56,893 bases of DNA from Gammaproteobacteria bacterium (GCA_003645255.1 QNES01000006.1:1-56893); one strand, 5' to 3'; shown: positions 8,377 to 17,055, numbered from the stretch's first letter. Numbers and translations are program-made. Notes: generated by a model from the sequence alone, not told the origin.

Positions 8377-10575
8377 ATGTCAATAGTACGCCCGAAAAAA
8401 AAATCTTTTCCAAAAAAAGATCCCTTCGCTAAACGCGAAGCACGAAAATATAAAAACCCCATTCCTAGCCGTGAATTTATTATGCAGCAATTGGCTGATG
8501 TGGGTAAACCGATGACTTTGCCTAAAATTGCTCAACAGCTTAATTTAACTAAGAAAGATGAATTAAATGCTTTGAGTCGTCGTTTAAAAGCGATGGAACG
8601 CGATGGGCAGTTAATTCGCAATCGCCGTAAAGGTTATGGTGTCGCGAAAAAAATGGATTTAGTACGCGGACGTGTGATTGGACATCCGGATGGGTACGGT
8701 TTTTTAGTACCAGATGAAGGAGGAGGGGATTTATTTATATCCCATAAAGAAATGCGGCAATTAATGCACGGTGATCGTGCTTTATTCAATATCATTGGTA
8801 TTGATAATAAGGGTCGTCGTGAAGGGGCATTAGTTGAAGTACTGGAACATAGTACTGAAGAAATCGTTGGGCGTTTTTGTCATAAACGGGGACAAAATGT
8901 GGCGTTTATCAAGCCTGATAATCGTCGTCTCACTCACAATATATTGATTGAAGGGGGAAAAAAACGGGGTAGGGCTAAACATGGTCAAATTGTGGTGGTG
9001 CGATTATTATCGCCCCCGACTAAATATAATCCGCCCTTTGGCGAAGTCATCGAAATCATAGGGGAACACCGTGCGCCCGGTATGGAAATTGATATTGCCA
9101 TTCGCGCTCATGAATTACCCCATAAATGGTCCAAGGAAGTACAACAGGAAGCCACTGAATTTACGCAAGAAATTCCTAAAGAATATATAGCGGCGCGTGA
9201 AGATATGCGCGATATTCCTTTTGTGACTATTGATGGCGAAGATTCTTTTGATTTTGATGATGCAGTGCATTGTCAACCGCGTGGTAAGGGCTGGCTACTG
9301 CGAGTAGCGATTGCGGATGTGTCAACTTATGTGGAAGTCGGCACGGCAATTGATTTGGAGGCGCAAGAACGGGGTAACTCCGTGTATTTTCCCAATCGGG
9401 TAGTGCCGATGTTACCTGAAATTTTATCTAATAAGTTATGTTCGCTTAAACCCCAAGTTGATCGTTTATGTATTGTTTGCGAAATGGCGATTGATTTTTA
9501 TGGACGCACTCGGCGTACTCGTTTTTTTGAAGCGGTGATACGTTCAGCAGCGCGTTTGACTTATACTGAAGTCGCGGAAGTGTTAGAGGGTAATGAGCAA
9601 AATTTTCAATACCCGCACCTTTTACCACACATTCATAACTTACATCAGTTATACCAGTCGCTCCTCAAGCGTCGTAAAAAACGGGGCGCGATTGATTTTG
9701 ATACAGTTGAACCCCGCATTATTTTTAATCAGCAGCAAAAAATTGAGCAGATTGTGCCTTTGATTCGCAATGATGCACATAAATTGATTGAAGAAATGAT
9801 GTTAGCGGCGAATGTTGCCACCTCAGAATGGTTAGCAGCACGGGAAATGCCCTTTTTATATCGCATCCATGAAGGACCCACATCCGAAAAGTTGGAAGCT
9901 TTACAAAGTTTTTTAAAAGAGCTTGGTTTAAAATTATGGGGCAAAGAGCAGCCACAAGCTCATCACTACGCCCGCTTATTAGAAAAAATCCAGGGTCGTC
10001 CAGATTTACGCATGATTCAAACCGTATTATTGCGTAGTTTACAATTAGCGGTTTATCATTTTAAGAACCAGGGTCATTTTGGCTTAGCTTATTCAGCTTA
10101 TAGCCATTTTACTTCCCCGATACGTCGCTATCCGGATTTATTAGTCCATCGTGCTATTCGTCACTGTTTACGGGAACAACCGATTGAAGATTTTTCCTAT
10201 ACAAACAATGAGATGGAACTTTTAGCAGAGCAATGTTCAATGGCAGAACGCCGCGCTGATGAAGCGACTCGTGATGCTATCAGTTGGCTCAAGTGTGAAT
10301 ATATGCAAGATAAAATCGGGCTAGAATTTGAAGGATTGATTACCGGCGTGACTGCTTTTGGGATATTTGTCGAATTGGAAGATATTTATGTTGATGGCTT
10401 AGTCCATGTTTCATCACTGAAAGATGACTATTACCATTTCGATCCCATTGGACATCGTTTATCAGGTGAAAGGAGTGGTACAGTTTACCGATTGTCAGAT
10501 CGGGTGCGCGTCAAAGTCATGCGGGTAGATTTGGAAGATAAGAAGATTGATTTTGATTTAGTGGTTAGTGGTTAA
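8377..10575 (+). CDS. rnr: Ribonuclease R
   Basis: 732 residues, the usual size for RNase R, a processive 3'-5' exoribonuclease that degrades structured RNA and takes part in rRNA and trans-translation quality control. A basic N-terminus and winged helix (about 25-90) precede two cold-shock domains, then the RNB catalytic domain with GEDSFDFDDAV (acidic cluster at 289-295) and YSHFTSPIRRYPDLLVHRAI. A C-terminal S1 domain begins near GLEFEGLITGVTAFGIFVEL. The lysine-rich tail of enterobacterial RNase R is short or absent. The ATG at 8377 lies 35 bases from a divergent tRNA. The stop codon lies inside a heptamer array. Confidence 0.96.
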   Translation: MSIVRPKKKSFPKKDPFAKREARKYKNPIPSREFIMQQLADVGKPMTLPKIAQQLNLTKKDELNALSRRLKAMERDGQLIRNRRKGYGVAKKMDLVRGRVIGHPDGYGFLVPDEGGGDLFISHKEMRQLMHGDRALFNIIGIDNKGRREGALVEVLEHSTEEIVGRFCHKRGQNVAFIKPDNRRLTHNILIEGGKKRGRAKHGQIVVVRLLSPPTKYNPPFGEVIEIIGEHRAPGMEIDIAIRAHELPHKWSKEVQQEATEFTQEIPKEYIAAREDMRDIPFVTIDGEDSFDFDDAVHCQPRGKGWLLRVAIADVSTYVEVGTAIDLEAQERGNSVYFPNRVVPMLPEILSNKLCSLKPQVDRLCIVCEMAIDFYGRTRRTRFFEAVIRSAARLTYTEVAEVLEGNEQNFQYPHLLPHIHNLHQLYQSLLKRRKKRGAIDFDTVEPRIIFNQQQKIEQIVPLIRNDAHKLIEEMMLAANVATSEWLAAREMPFLYRIHEGPTSEKLEALQSFLKELGLKLWGKEQPQAHHYARLLEKIQGRPDLRMIQTVLLRSLQLAVYHFKNQGHFGLAYSAYSHFTSPIRRYPDLLVHRAIRHCLREQPIEDFSYTNNEMELLAEQCSMAERRADEATRDAISWLKCEYMQDKIGLEFEGLITGVTAFGIFVELEDIYVDGLVHVSSLKDDYYHFDPIGHRLSGERSGTVYRLSDRVRVKVMRVDLEDKKIDFDLVVSG

Positions 10576-10585
10576 TTGTTAATGG
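10558..10585. repeat. Heptamer array across the rnr stop codon
   Basis: Four seven-base units: TTAGTGG, TTAGTGG, TTAATTG, TTAATGG. They encode the last residues of RNase R (VVSG) and its TAA stop (10573-10575). Comparable arrays cross the ends of the PfkB-family, ratB and rspA genes. Confidence 0.65.
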
Positions 10586-10659
10586 GGGAAACTTCACCAT
10601 AACAGAAATAATATTTCTTGCACACCATTTTCACCGTTTGTGAAGATTGGCTAAAATTA

Positions 10660-10694
10660 GAAATCCGATTTTTTCAAAAAATCGGATTTCTTTT
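10660..10694. terminator. Palindrome with T tract after rnr
   Basis: GAAATCCGATTTTTT, one base, the exact reverse complement, then TTTT. It is a typical full member of the palindrome family between the convergent rnr gene and the gene ending at 10740. Confidence 0.7.
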
Positions 10695-10739
10695 AGATCA
10701 TCAATTTATTCCAGGTTTATTCGATTGTTAGCTTTTTTA

Positions 10740-11342
10740 TCATGTCTTAATAAGATTAGCGTTTCCCATGCTAAATAACCAGTTCAATACATCAAACACT
10801 TTTTGTAAATCCATTGTAGCGGATATCTGGTTAGGGTCTTTAGTAAAAACGTTATTTTCCAATCGACCGAATTCCCAGGCTTTTCCCGTGGTCACAACGC
10901 CATAGCTTATGTTTACACCCTGTTTAAATGTTGCAGTCATTTCAGCTAAAGTCTGTGCCCAGCCTTCTTCAAATTTTTCTTGTTTTGCTTCCATAATGCA
11001 GATGGGTGGTATTAACATACCGCCTTGTTTTGTTCTTTGTGCGACTAAATAATCAGGTTCCCCTTTTAAGCCTTCATTGGGAGCCACATTGTAGGGGACA
11101 TGCGACCATATATAAAGTGCATTGTATTTTTCTCCCACTAAATTAAGAATAGGCCTGATAATATTTTCACAAACAGTCACTTCATTGATGAAACTCATAC
11201 TATCCATTAGTTTTTTTGTAATATCTGTAAAATATAACCCTGGTATTTCTATTTTCAAGGTATCAATGAAAGTTTTATCCATCACCTCAATATCAAATTT
11301 GTTGGTGACTTCTAAAACGGTTTTAAAGTCGCTGTATGACAT
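10740..11342 (-). CDS. PD-(D/E)XK-like protein, possibly related to restriction endonuclease subunits
   Basis: 200 residues. The centre has GEPDYLVAQ, a hydrophobic strand and ICIMEAKQE, which fits the E/D-x(n)-(D/E)-x-K core of PD-(D/E)XK nucleases (GEPD then EAK). The following QTLAEMTATFKQG helix and YGVVTTGKAWEFGRL strand resemble the N-terminal nuclease region of type I HsdR subunits and stand-alone relatives. No methylase, specificity or helicase gene is nearby, so this is not a complete restriction system. The flanking genes are housekeeping. Nuclease fold moderately supported, role unknown. Confidence 0.7.
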   Translation of the reverse strand: MSYSDFKTVLEVTNKFDIEVMDKTFIDTLKIEIPGLYFTDITKKLMDSMSFINEVTVCENIIRPILNLVGEKYNALYIWSHVPYNVAPNEGLKGEPDYLVAQRTKQGGMLIPPICIMEAKQEKFEEGWAQTLAEMTATFKQGVNISYGVVTTGKAWEFGRLENNVFTKDPNQISATMDLQKVFDVLNWLFSMGNANLIKT

Positions 11343-11407
11343 AGTGTTTTACTTTTTTAAGTTTGCTTATATAAGTAATGCTTAATGGGGAATACTTCAC
11401 CAAACTA

Positions 11408-11438
11408 GAAATACGATTTTTTCAAAAAATCGTATTTC
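11408..11438. terminator. Palindrome between trxA and the upstream gene of the opposite end
   Basis: GAAATACGATTTTTT, one base, then the exact reverse complement. ACG/CGT replaces the commoner CCG/CGG, so both arms changed together. On the minus strand it follows trxA (stop at 11481) and is followed by T-rich sequence. Confidence 0.65.
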
Positions 11439-11480
11439 TTTAAACCTTTCGATTTTAAAAACGAGAACATCAAGCAATAA

Positions 11481-11855
11481 TTAACTATTTGCCGCATCAT
11501 TGGGTTTAGACATTTCTTTCCGCACCACGTCCATATCCAAATCCTTGACTTTGCCAATCACTTCTTCAAAAGTAGAACCAGGTAAGCTTCCTGGTTGTGA
11601 AAAAACGATGATTTTTTCCCTAAAAATCATCAGCGTCGGAATGGAACGAATTTGAAAATTGCCCGCTAACCCCCGTTCCTCATCAGTATTCACTTTAGCA
11701 AACACAATATCCGGATATTTTTCGGAGGTACTTTCAAAAATGGGCGCGAAACTTCGACAAGGACCACACCAAGGTGCCCAAAAATCAACTATTACGATAT
11801 CATTATTATTGATTGTTTCTTCAAAATCTGCTTCTTTTAAATTAACTGTTGCCAT
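11481..11855 (-). CDS. trxA: Thioredoxin
   Basis: 124 residues. VDFWAPWCGPCRSFAPIF holds the CGPC active site (C30, C33) and IRSIPTLMIF the cis-proline loop, so it should be a cytoplasmic disulfide reductase. About 16 C-terminal residues after VIGKVKDLD (DVVRKEMSKPNDAANS) exceed the usual 108-residue thioredoxin. The start has AAGGAG at 11861-11866 on its strand. The gene is divergent from gspJ, with only 17 bases between start codons, so the promoters must overlap the neighbouring leaders. It may not be the main thioredoxin of the cell. Confidence 0.92.
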   Translation of the reverse strand: MATVNLKEADFEETINNNDIVIVDFWAPWCGPCRSFAPIFESTSEKYPDIVFAKVNTDEERGLAGNFQIRSIPTLMIFREKIIVFSQPGSLPGSTFEEVIGKVKDLDMDVVRKEMSKPNDAANS

Positions 11856-11872
11856 ATTGGCTCCTTAAAGTC

Positions 11873-12499
11873 ATGAAAAAACAGGGCATGAAGCCCAAAA
11901 CCTTACAAGCTTTTACTTTACTTGAACTATTAGTTGCATTGGCTATTTTTGCGATTATTGCAATTATGGCTTATGCCGGCTTAAACACAATACTCACTGC
12001 ACGCCAACAAACTGAACAACATGCGGCACAATTGGCGCAATTACAAATAACCTTTCTTTGGTTAGGGCGCGATATTGAACAACTTGTAGAACGAGCTATT
12101 CGTGATCAATATGGTGATAGACAAGCCATTCTACAAGGGAAAAATTCAAATTTAGAATTAACTCGCGCAGGCTGGCGCAACCCCGCTCGACAAAAACGAA
12201 GCTCATTACAACGAGTGGCTTACTTTCTCGAAGATAAAATTTTATATCGTTCTTACTGGTGGGTGCTTGATCGTGCTCAAGATACCAGCCCCATTAAAAT
12301 GGATTTATTAAACAATGTCAATGCGTTCAAACTACGTTATTTAGATGAACTGTTAAAATGGCATGAGCAATGGCCCCCGTTAAATTTTATACCTAGCCAA
12401 GCTGAAAATGTTCCATCTATCTCAAAATTGAGGGCAATTGAAGTAACATTAACAGTTGAGGGGTGGGGAGATATAATTCGTTTATTTAGGACGCCTTAA
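11873..12499 (+). CDS. gspJ: Type II secretion minor pseudopilin GspJ
   Basis: 208 residues from the ATG at 11873; 11849 would overlap trxA and 11888 is also possible. It has the class III signal of pseudopilins, KTLQAFTLLELLVALAIF, with processing expected before the Phe and the Glu at position +5 of the mature protein. The rest fits GspJ: LAQLQITFLWLGRDIEQL, VLDRAQDTSPIKMDLLNNVNAFKLRYLD and the end LRAIEVTLTVEGWGDIIRLFR. GspJ forms the pseudopilus tip with GspI, GspK and GspX. No other gsp gene is in the window, so this gene is separated from the usual gsp cluster. It ends 3 bases from the convergent glmS. Confidence 0.87.
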   Translation: MKKQGMKPKTLQAFTLLELLVALAIFAIIAIMAYAGLNTILTARQQTEQHAAQLAQLQITFLWLGRDIEQLVERAIRDQYGDRQAILQGKNSNLELTRAGWRNPARQKRSSLQRVAYFLEDKILYRSYWWVLDRAQDTSPIKMDLLNNVNAFKLRYLDELLKWHEQWPPLNFIPSQAENVPSISKLRAIEVTLTVEGWGDIIRLFRTP

Positions 12500-12502
12500 A
12501 CC

Positions 12503-14338
12503 TCATTCCACCGTCACCGACTTAGCCAAATTTCTAGGTTGATCAACATCCGTACCCTTAATTAGCGCAACATGATATGCCAACAATTGCAAAGGAATGC
12601 TATAAACAATAGGCGAAATAATTTCATCTACTTCCCCTAATTCAATAACTTTAATATAATCAGAGGGTTGCATAATAGCGCGATGATTGGCAAAAATATA
12701 TAATTGTCCCCCCCGAGCATGGACTTCTTGCAAATTCGATTTCAGTTTTTCCTGTAAAGCATCATTCGGTGCCACCGCAATCACTGGCATTTCTGCATCC
12801 ACTAAAGCAAGCGGACCATGTTTAAGTTCACCCGCCGGATAAGATTCAGCATGAATATAGGAAATTTCTTTCAGTTTCAGCGCACCTTCCATCGCAATAG
12901 GATAATGTATACCTCGACCTAAAAATAAAGCATGTTGCTTATCTGCAAAGTGTTCAGCTAATTGTTCAATTTGATCATTTAGTTTAAGTATGTTCTTAAT
13001 TTGCTGGGATAAAGAACCCATCGCCTTCACTATTTTTTCTTCAACCTGGGGTTTCATGCCATGACGACGACCTAATATCACCGTTAGCATTAACAATGAT
13101 AATAATTGGGTAGTAAATGCTTTAGTCGAAGCCACACCAATTTCCGGTCCAGCATGAGTCATCAAGACCATATCAGATGCCCGTACTAATGAACTCTCTG
13201 GCACATTACAAATAGCAAGACTGGGTCCAAAACCTAAGCGTTTAGCTTCATGCATCGCTGCCAGAGTATCAGCCGTTTCGCCGGATTGGGACAGGGTGAC
13301 AATTAACGCACGAGGATTAGGCAAGGGTTGCCGATAACGAAATTCACTCGCGATTTCAACGACACAAGGTACACGCGCCAAAGTTTCAATCCAATAACGA
13401 GCCACTAATCCAGCATGGTAACTGGTACCACAAGCAATAATTTGCACAGCTTCTACATTTTCAAATAATTGCTGCGCTTTAGGACCAAATGCGGCTTCCA
13501 ATACCCGCCCATCATGCACCCGATTTTCTAATGTATTACTAATCGCTTTCGGTTGTTCAAAGATTTCCTTGTGCATATAGTGACGGTATTCACCACGCTC
13601 AACGGCATCTGCCTGTAATAAACTGGTATGCACTGGACGTTGAATCTGATGACCTGAAAAATCGGTTATTCTAAAAGAATTGCGCTGAAGTTCAATAATA
13701 TCGTCATCTTCTAAAAAAATCACCCGCTGTGTGACTGGAATTAAAGCGGCTACATCGGAGGCGATAAAATGTTCACCAATACCAACGCCAACCACTAACG
13801 GACTACCGCGCCGTGCGGCTAATAAACTACCAGGGTTTTGGGGACTAATAACAGCTAGGGCGTATGTGCCTTCAAGTGCTTGTAGGGTTGTTGACAGAGC
13901 GGCAAGTAAATTTTTGCCTTGTTGGAGATGGTAATGGATCAAATGGGCGATAGCTTCAGTATCGGTTTCCGAATTAAATTCATAGCCCCTTTGTTCTAAC
14001 TGTGAACGTAATTTTAAATAATTTTCAATAATGCCATTATGTACGACAGCAATGGTATCCCTGGAAATTTGCGGGTGAGCATTTTCATTACTCGGTTTAC
14101 CATGTGTCGCCCAGCGCGTATGGGCAATACCTGTAGGTGAAGATAAAAAGGTATCTTTAACTTGTTCTTCTAAAAAACGCACTTTACCAGTCACATGTTG
14201 GCTTTGCAGTCCACCCGATTGATAGTCAATAATAGCTAATCCAGCAGAATCATAGCCCCGATATTCAAGACGTTTTAGCCCTTCAATTAATATTGGTATG
14301 ACATCACGCTCTGCTATGGCACCGATAATACCACACAT
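12503..14338 (-). CDS. glmS: Glutamine--fructose-6-phosphate aminotransferase (isomerising)
   Basis: 611 residues from the ATG at 14338. This start gives MCGIIGAIAERDVIPILIEG, whose Cys2 becomes the N-terminal nucleophile of the glutaminase domain. The frame is open upstream to 14473, but starting there would bury the catalytic Cys. Two SIS domains follow (IACGTSYHAGLVARYW, TLSQSGETADTLAA; LFLGRGIHYPIAMEGALKLKEISYIHAE) and the protein ends in LAKSVTVE, as in E. coli GlmS. It makes glucosamine-6-phosphate, first step of UDP-GlcNAc synthesis for peptidoglycan and surface glycans. AGGACA lies 8 bases upstream. No glmU in view. Confidence 0.97.
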   Translation of the reverse strand: MCGIIGAIAERDVIPILIEGLKRLEYRGYDSAGLAIIDYQSGGLQSQHVTGKVRFLEEQVKDTFLSSPTGIAHTRWATHGKPSNENAHPQISRDTIAVVHNGIIENYLKLRSQLEQRGYEFNSETDTEAIAHLIHYHLQQGKNLLAALSTTLQALEGTYALAVISPQNPGSLLAARRGSPLVVGVGIGEHFIASDVAALIPVTQRVIFLEDDDIIELQRNSFRITDFSGHQIQRPVHTSLLQADAVERGEYRHYMHKEIFEQPKAISNTLENRVHDGRVLEAAFGPKAQQLFENVEAVQIIACGTSYHAGLVARYWIETLARVPCVVEIASEFRYRQPLPNPRALIVTLSQSGETADTLAAMHEAKRLGFGPSLAICNVPESSLVRASDMVLMTHAGPEIGVASTKAFTTQLLSLLMLTVILGRRHGMKPQVEEKIVKAMGSLSQQIKNILKLNDQIEQLAEHFADKQHALFLGRGIHYPIAMEGALKLKEISYIHAESYPAGELKHGPLALVDAEMPVIAVAPNDALQEKLKSNLQEVHARGGQLYIFANHRAIMQPSDYIKVIELGEVDEIISPIVYSIPLQLLAYHVALIKGTDVDQPRNLAKSVTVE

Positions 14339-14357
14339 ATGAGGTGTCCTTAGTAGT

Positions 14358-14409
14358 GGGAATTGGGAATTGGGAATTGGAAAACGAAGTACTTTGGGAA
14401 TTGGGAATA
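14358..14409. repeat. GGGAATT heptamer array upstream of glmS
   Basis: Three GGGAATT units at 14358-14378 plus GG, then GGGAATT and GGGAATA at 14395-14408. On the coding strand of glmS the units read AATTCCC, starting about 20 bases before the start codon. Confidence 0.7.
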
Positions 14410-14469
14410 AAGATAAAAATATGATTTGAACTAGCTCAAAATAAACAAATAATGGGATAGGTTTATCAA

Positions 14470-14506
14470 CCATTAATGATTAATCAGTTAAATGATTAAT
14501 CATTGA
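14470..14506. repeat. CCATTAA/TGATTAA heptamer-like array
   Basis: Units CCATTAA, TGATTAA, TCAGTTA followed by AATGATTAATCATTGAC. Similar seven-base phrases occur before pgl and after rspA and the PfkB-family gene. Confidence 0.5.
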
Positions 14507-14542
14507 CTAAAAAATGGAAAATACTTGGATGCAGGAAAAAAA

Positions 14543-14619
14543 TGGCGTCCCCAAGGGGATTCGAACCCCTGTTGTCGCCGTGAAAGGGCGGTGTCCTAGG
14601 CCGTCTAGACGATGGGGAC
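14543..14619 (-). tRNA. tRNA-Glu (anticodon TTC)
   Basis: Reads GTCCCCATCGTCTAGACGGC from 14619. It has anticodon loop CTTTCAC, T arm AGGGGTTCGAATCCCCT, acceptor pairing GTCCCC/GGGGAC and encoded CCA. It closely resembles E. coli tRNA-Glu with one extra D-loop base. Eleven bases separate it from tRNA-Ala. Confidence 0.96.
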
Positions 14620-14629
14620 AAAATTTATC

Positions 14630-14705
<76 letters not shown>

Positions 14706-15156
14706 TCCTTTGTATAAGAATTAAGCACATTGTACAGCGTATTCTTATATTTGTCAAGCTTTTTTTGAAAAAAGTTTTTGAAGCGGCGAATTTTGTTTAG
14801 CTAATCCACCTAATAATCAGACTAACCATCATATTATAGATGTTCATAAAAAATAATTCAAAAAATGATTATATTCTTTAGTACAAAACTTTTTTAATTG
14901 CCTGAATCAGAATAGTCATAATTTTAAAATTCTTAAATTCTGATTCTAACCCTGAAAAGTGAATTAAATCAATAACTTATAAAAATTATCCTGTACAAAA
15001 TACCAGGATTTAAAAAATGATTATACTGCTTTCAAGGTTTTAATACCCACCATTGCGGATTAAAAAAGTTCAATTTTTGATAATAAATAGTATAATATCT
15101 AAAATGTTCTAAAATAAAAATCCCATTTTTCCCAACTTTTTCAAAATAAATAAAGA
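14706..15156. other. AT-rich spacer with nothing recognisable
   Basis: About 450 very AT-rich bases. It must carry the promoters for the minus-strand tRNA pair and the plus-strand kinase. A stretch TTGATAATAAATAGTATAAT near 15076 could be a promoter but I cannot support a precise call. Confidence 0.5.
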
Positions 15157-16101
15157 ATGTCAGCTTTAATTTGTGGATCATTTGCGTTTGATACCATTAT
15201 GGTATTTAACGACAAATTTAAAAATCATATTTTACCGGAACAGGTGCATATTATAAATGTATCTTTTCTCGTACCGGATTTACGTCGTGAATTTGGTGGT
15301 TGTGCAGGCAATATTGCCTATAATCTCAATATGCTAGGTGGAGATGCAGTGCCTATGGGTGCTGTGGGAACAGATTTTGCGCCTTATGCTGAGTGGATGG
15401 ATAATTGTGGGATAGCTCGTACACACGTTACGACAATTGCTCACTGTTATACAGCCCAAGCTTTCATTACCACCGACATGGATGATAACCAAATTACAGC
15501 TTTTCATCCTGGGGCAATGAATTATTCCCATCAAAATAAAGTATCTCAGGCTAAAGATGCCACTATTGGTATCGTATCTCCGGATGGGCGTAAAGGGATG
15601 GTTGAACATGCCAGACAATTTGTCGCAGCGGGTATTCCTTTTATTTTTGATCCAGGGCAAGGTATACCAATGTTTGACGGTAATAACTTGTTGCAATTCG
15701 TTGAACAAGCTACCTGGGTTATCGTCAACGATTATGAATGGCAACTAATGCGGGACCGCACCGGTTTATCACCACAACAAATGGCGAATCGTGTAAAAGC
15801 CTTGATTATCACTAAAGGGGCAGAAGGTGCCATTATTTACACCCAGGGCACGTTTTACAACATTCCCAGTGCTAAAGCGAAAGCCGTTAATGATCCAACA
15901 GGTTGTGGAGATGCTTTTCGTGCAGGGCTTTTATATGGCTTGATGAAAGAGATTGATTGGGAAACGACGGGGCGTATTGCATCATTGATGGGTGCTATTA
16001 AAATCGAACATCATGGCACCCAAAATCATCGCGTGACGATTGAGGAATTTAAACAACGCTTTAAACAAAATTTTGGTTATACGTTAATGGTTAACGGTTA
16101 A
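15157..16101 (+). CDS. PfkB-family sugar/nucleoside kinase
   Basis: 314 residues. It has the ribokinase-fold signatures: GGCAGNIAYNLNMLG near residues 48-62 (PfkB signature 1) and NDPTGCGDAFRAGLLYGL (signature 2, with the GCGD anion hole and catalytic Asp). ALIITKGAEGAIIY provides the ATP-binding region. These enzymes phosphorylate ribose, fructose, adenosine or related substrates; the sequence feels closest to the adenosine-kinase-like group of Gammaproteobacteria but I cannot fix the substrate. It stands alone downstream of a long AT-rich spacer. Its last residues (VNG) and stop are encoded by a TTAATGG heptamer array. Confidence 0.87.
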   Translation: MSALICGSFAFDTIMVFNDKFKNHILPEQVHIINVSFLVPDLRREFGGCAGNIAYNLNMLGGDAVPMGAVGTDFAPYAEWMDNCGIARTHVTTIAHCYTAQAFITTDMDDNQITAFHPGAMNYSHQNKVSQAKDATIGIVSPDGRKGMVEHARQFVAAGIPFIFDPGQGIPMFDGNNLLQFVEQATWVIVNDYEWQLMRDRTGLSPQQMANRVKALIITKGAEGAIIYTQGTFYNIPSAKAKAVNDPTGCGDAFRAGLLYGLMKEIDWETTGRIASLMGAIKIEHHGTQNHRVTIEEFKQRFKQNFGYTLMVNG

Positions 16102-16118
16102 TGGTTAATGATTAATGT
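16084..16118. repeat. TTAATGG heptamer array across the kinase stop codon
   Basis: Five units: TTAATGG, TTAACGG, TTAATGG, TTAATGA, TTAATGT. The TAA at 16099-16101 is the kinase stop. Because the unit contains TAA and has length 7, three units in a row give a stop in all three forward frames. Confidence 0.7.
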
Positions 16119-16129
16119 TTGTACTCAGG

Positions 16130-16202
16130 GCGAACACTTATGTTCGCACCGAAAGCCATGAAATATAAGGGATATCGTAGGGGCAGACCTGCGTGTCTGC
16201 CC
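16130..16202. repeat. Two GGGCRRAC-type palindromes
   Basis: GCGAACA/TGTTCGC at 16130-16147 and GGCAGAC/GTCTGCC at 16182-16201, about 35 bases apart. They lie between the convergent kinase and hydroxylase genes. The arms differ from each other by paired changes (GAAC/GTTC against AGAC/GTCT). Confidence 0.65.
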
Positions 16203-16216
16203 TTCAGAATCTCTCA

Positions 16217-17038
16217 TTAATCACTATCCGTTTTTTGACGACTTAGAAAAGGCAATACCAATAACCAATGCAATGTCAAATACTTAGGTTCACGAAATTG
16301 ATTAAGTCCAATTTGCATAGCTTGATGTCCCAAAGCCGGTTGCGCCAAATAAGTACCAAATAGCCGATCCCATATTGACAAATTAAAACCAAAATTACTA
16401 TTCGTTTCGCGATTGACAGTCGAATGATGAACACGGTGCATGTCCGGTGTCACGATTAACCAACGTAATCCTCGATCAATTATTCCTGGTAATGCGATAT
16501 TGCTGTGATTAAACATTGCCATCACATTCAATATAACTTCAAAAAGCAATACAGCTACCACCGGGGGACCCACTACCATAATAGCAGCCAATTTAATCAA
16601 CAGAGATAATATCATCTCAAGCGGATGAAAACGGGGACCGCTAGTCACATCAAGATCGAGATCAGCATGGTGCATACGGTGCAAACGCCACAATATAGGA
16701 AGCGCGTGGAACATCACATGTTGTAGGTAAATGATACCGTCCAATAGCACAATAGCAATAAAAACACTTAACCATCCTGGCAACTCAACATTATTTAACA
16801 CTCCCCAATGTGCTTGTTCTGCCACTGCGGCAAAACCAATAGCGGCTATGGGAAATAGCCAACGCAGCAAAAGATTATTCACAAAAACAATACCCAGGTT
16901 ATTGAACCAGCGTACCGTTTTAGAAGCCGTTAACGCGCGGCGCGGAAAAAATATTTCCCAAGTTGCCATCAGTACTAATATCCCGAAAAAACTACTGAGG
17001 CGAATAGTCATTTCATTTTGTATTAACCATTCATTCAT
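16217..17038 (-). CDS. Fatty acid hydroxylase / sterol desaturase family membrane protein
   Basis: 273 residues from the ATG at 17038 (MNEWLIQNEMTIRL); the frame extends to 17107 but that would overlap fur. Several hydrophobic segments and the histidine clusters of the diiron membrane hydroxylase family are present: QHVMFH, LHRMHHADLDLD, and DMHRVHHS near the C-terminus. Family members use O2 and a di-iron centre to hydroxylate or desaturate lipids in the membrane. The substrate is unknown. It lies 17 bases downstream of fur on the same strand, so Fur and an iron enzyme are probably cotranscribed. Confidence 0.87.
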   Translation of the reverse strand: MNEWLIQNEMTIRLSSFFGILVLMATWEIFFPRRALTASKTVRWFNNLGIVFVNNLLLRWLFPIAAIGFAAVAEQAHWGVLNNVELPGWLSVFIAIVLLDGIIYLQHVMFHALPILWRLHRMHHADLDLDVTSGPRFHPLEMILSLLIKLAAIMVVGPPVVAVLLFEVILNVMAMFNHSNIALPGIIDRGLRWLIVTPDMHRVHHSTVNRETNSNFGFNLSIWDRLFGTYLAQPALGHQAMQIGLNQFREPKYLTLHWLLVLPFLSRQKTDSD

Positions 17039-17055
17039 AATTAATAATCCTATTT

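Noticed and set aside
10740-11342. Part of a type I restriction system
   Set aside because: Only a 200-residue nuclease-like protein is present; no hsdM, hsdS or helicase part is near.
14339-14473. N-terminal extension of GlmS by 45 codons
   Set aside because: It would place residues before the Met-Cys whose Cys must become N-terminal, and is built partly from the GGGAATT array.
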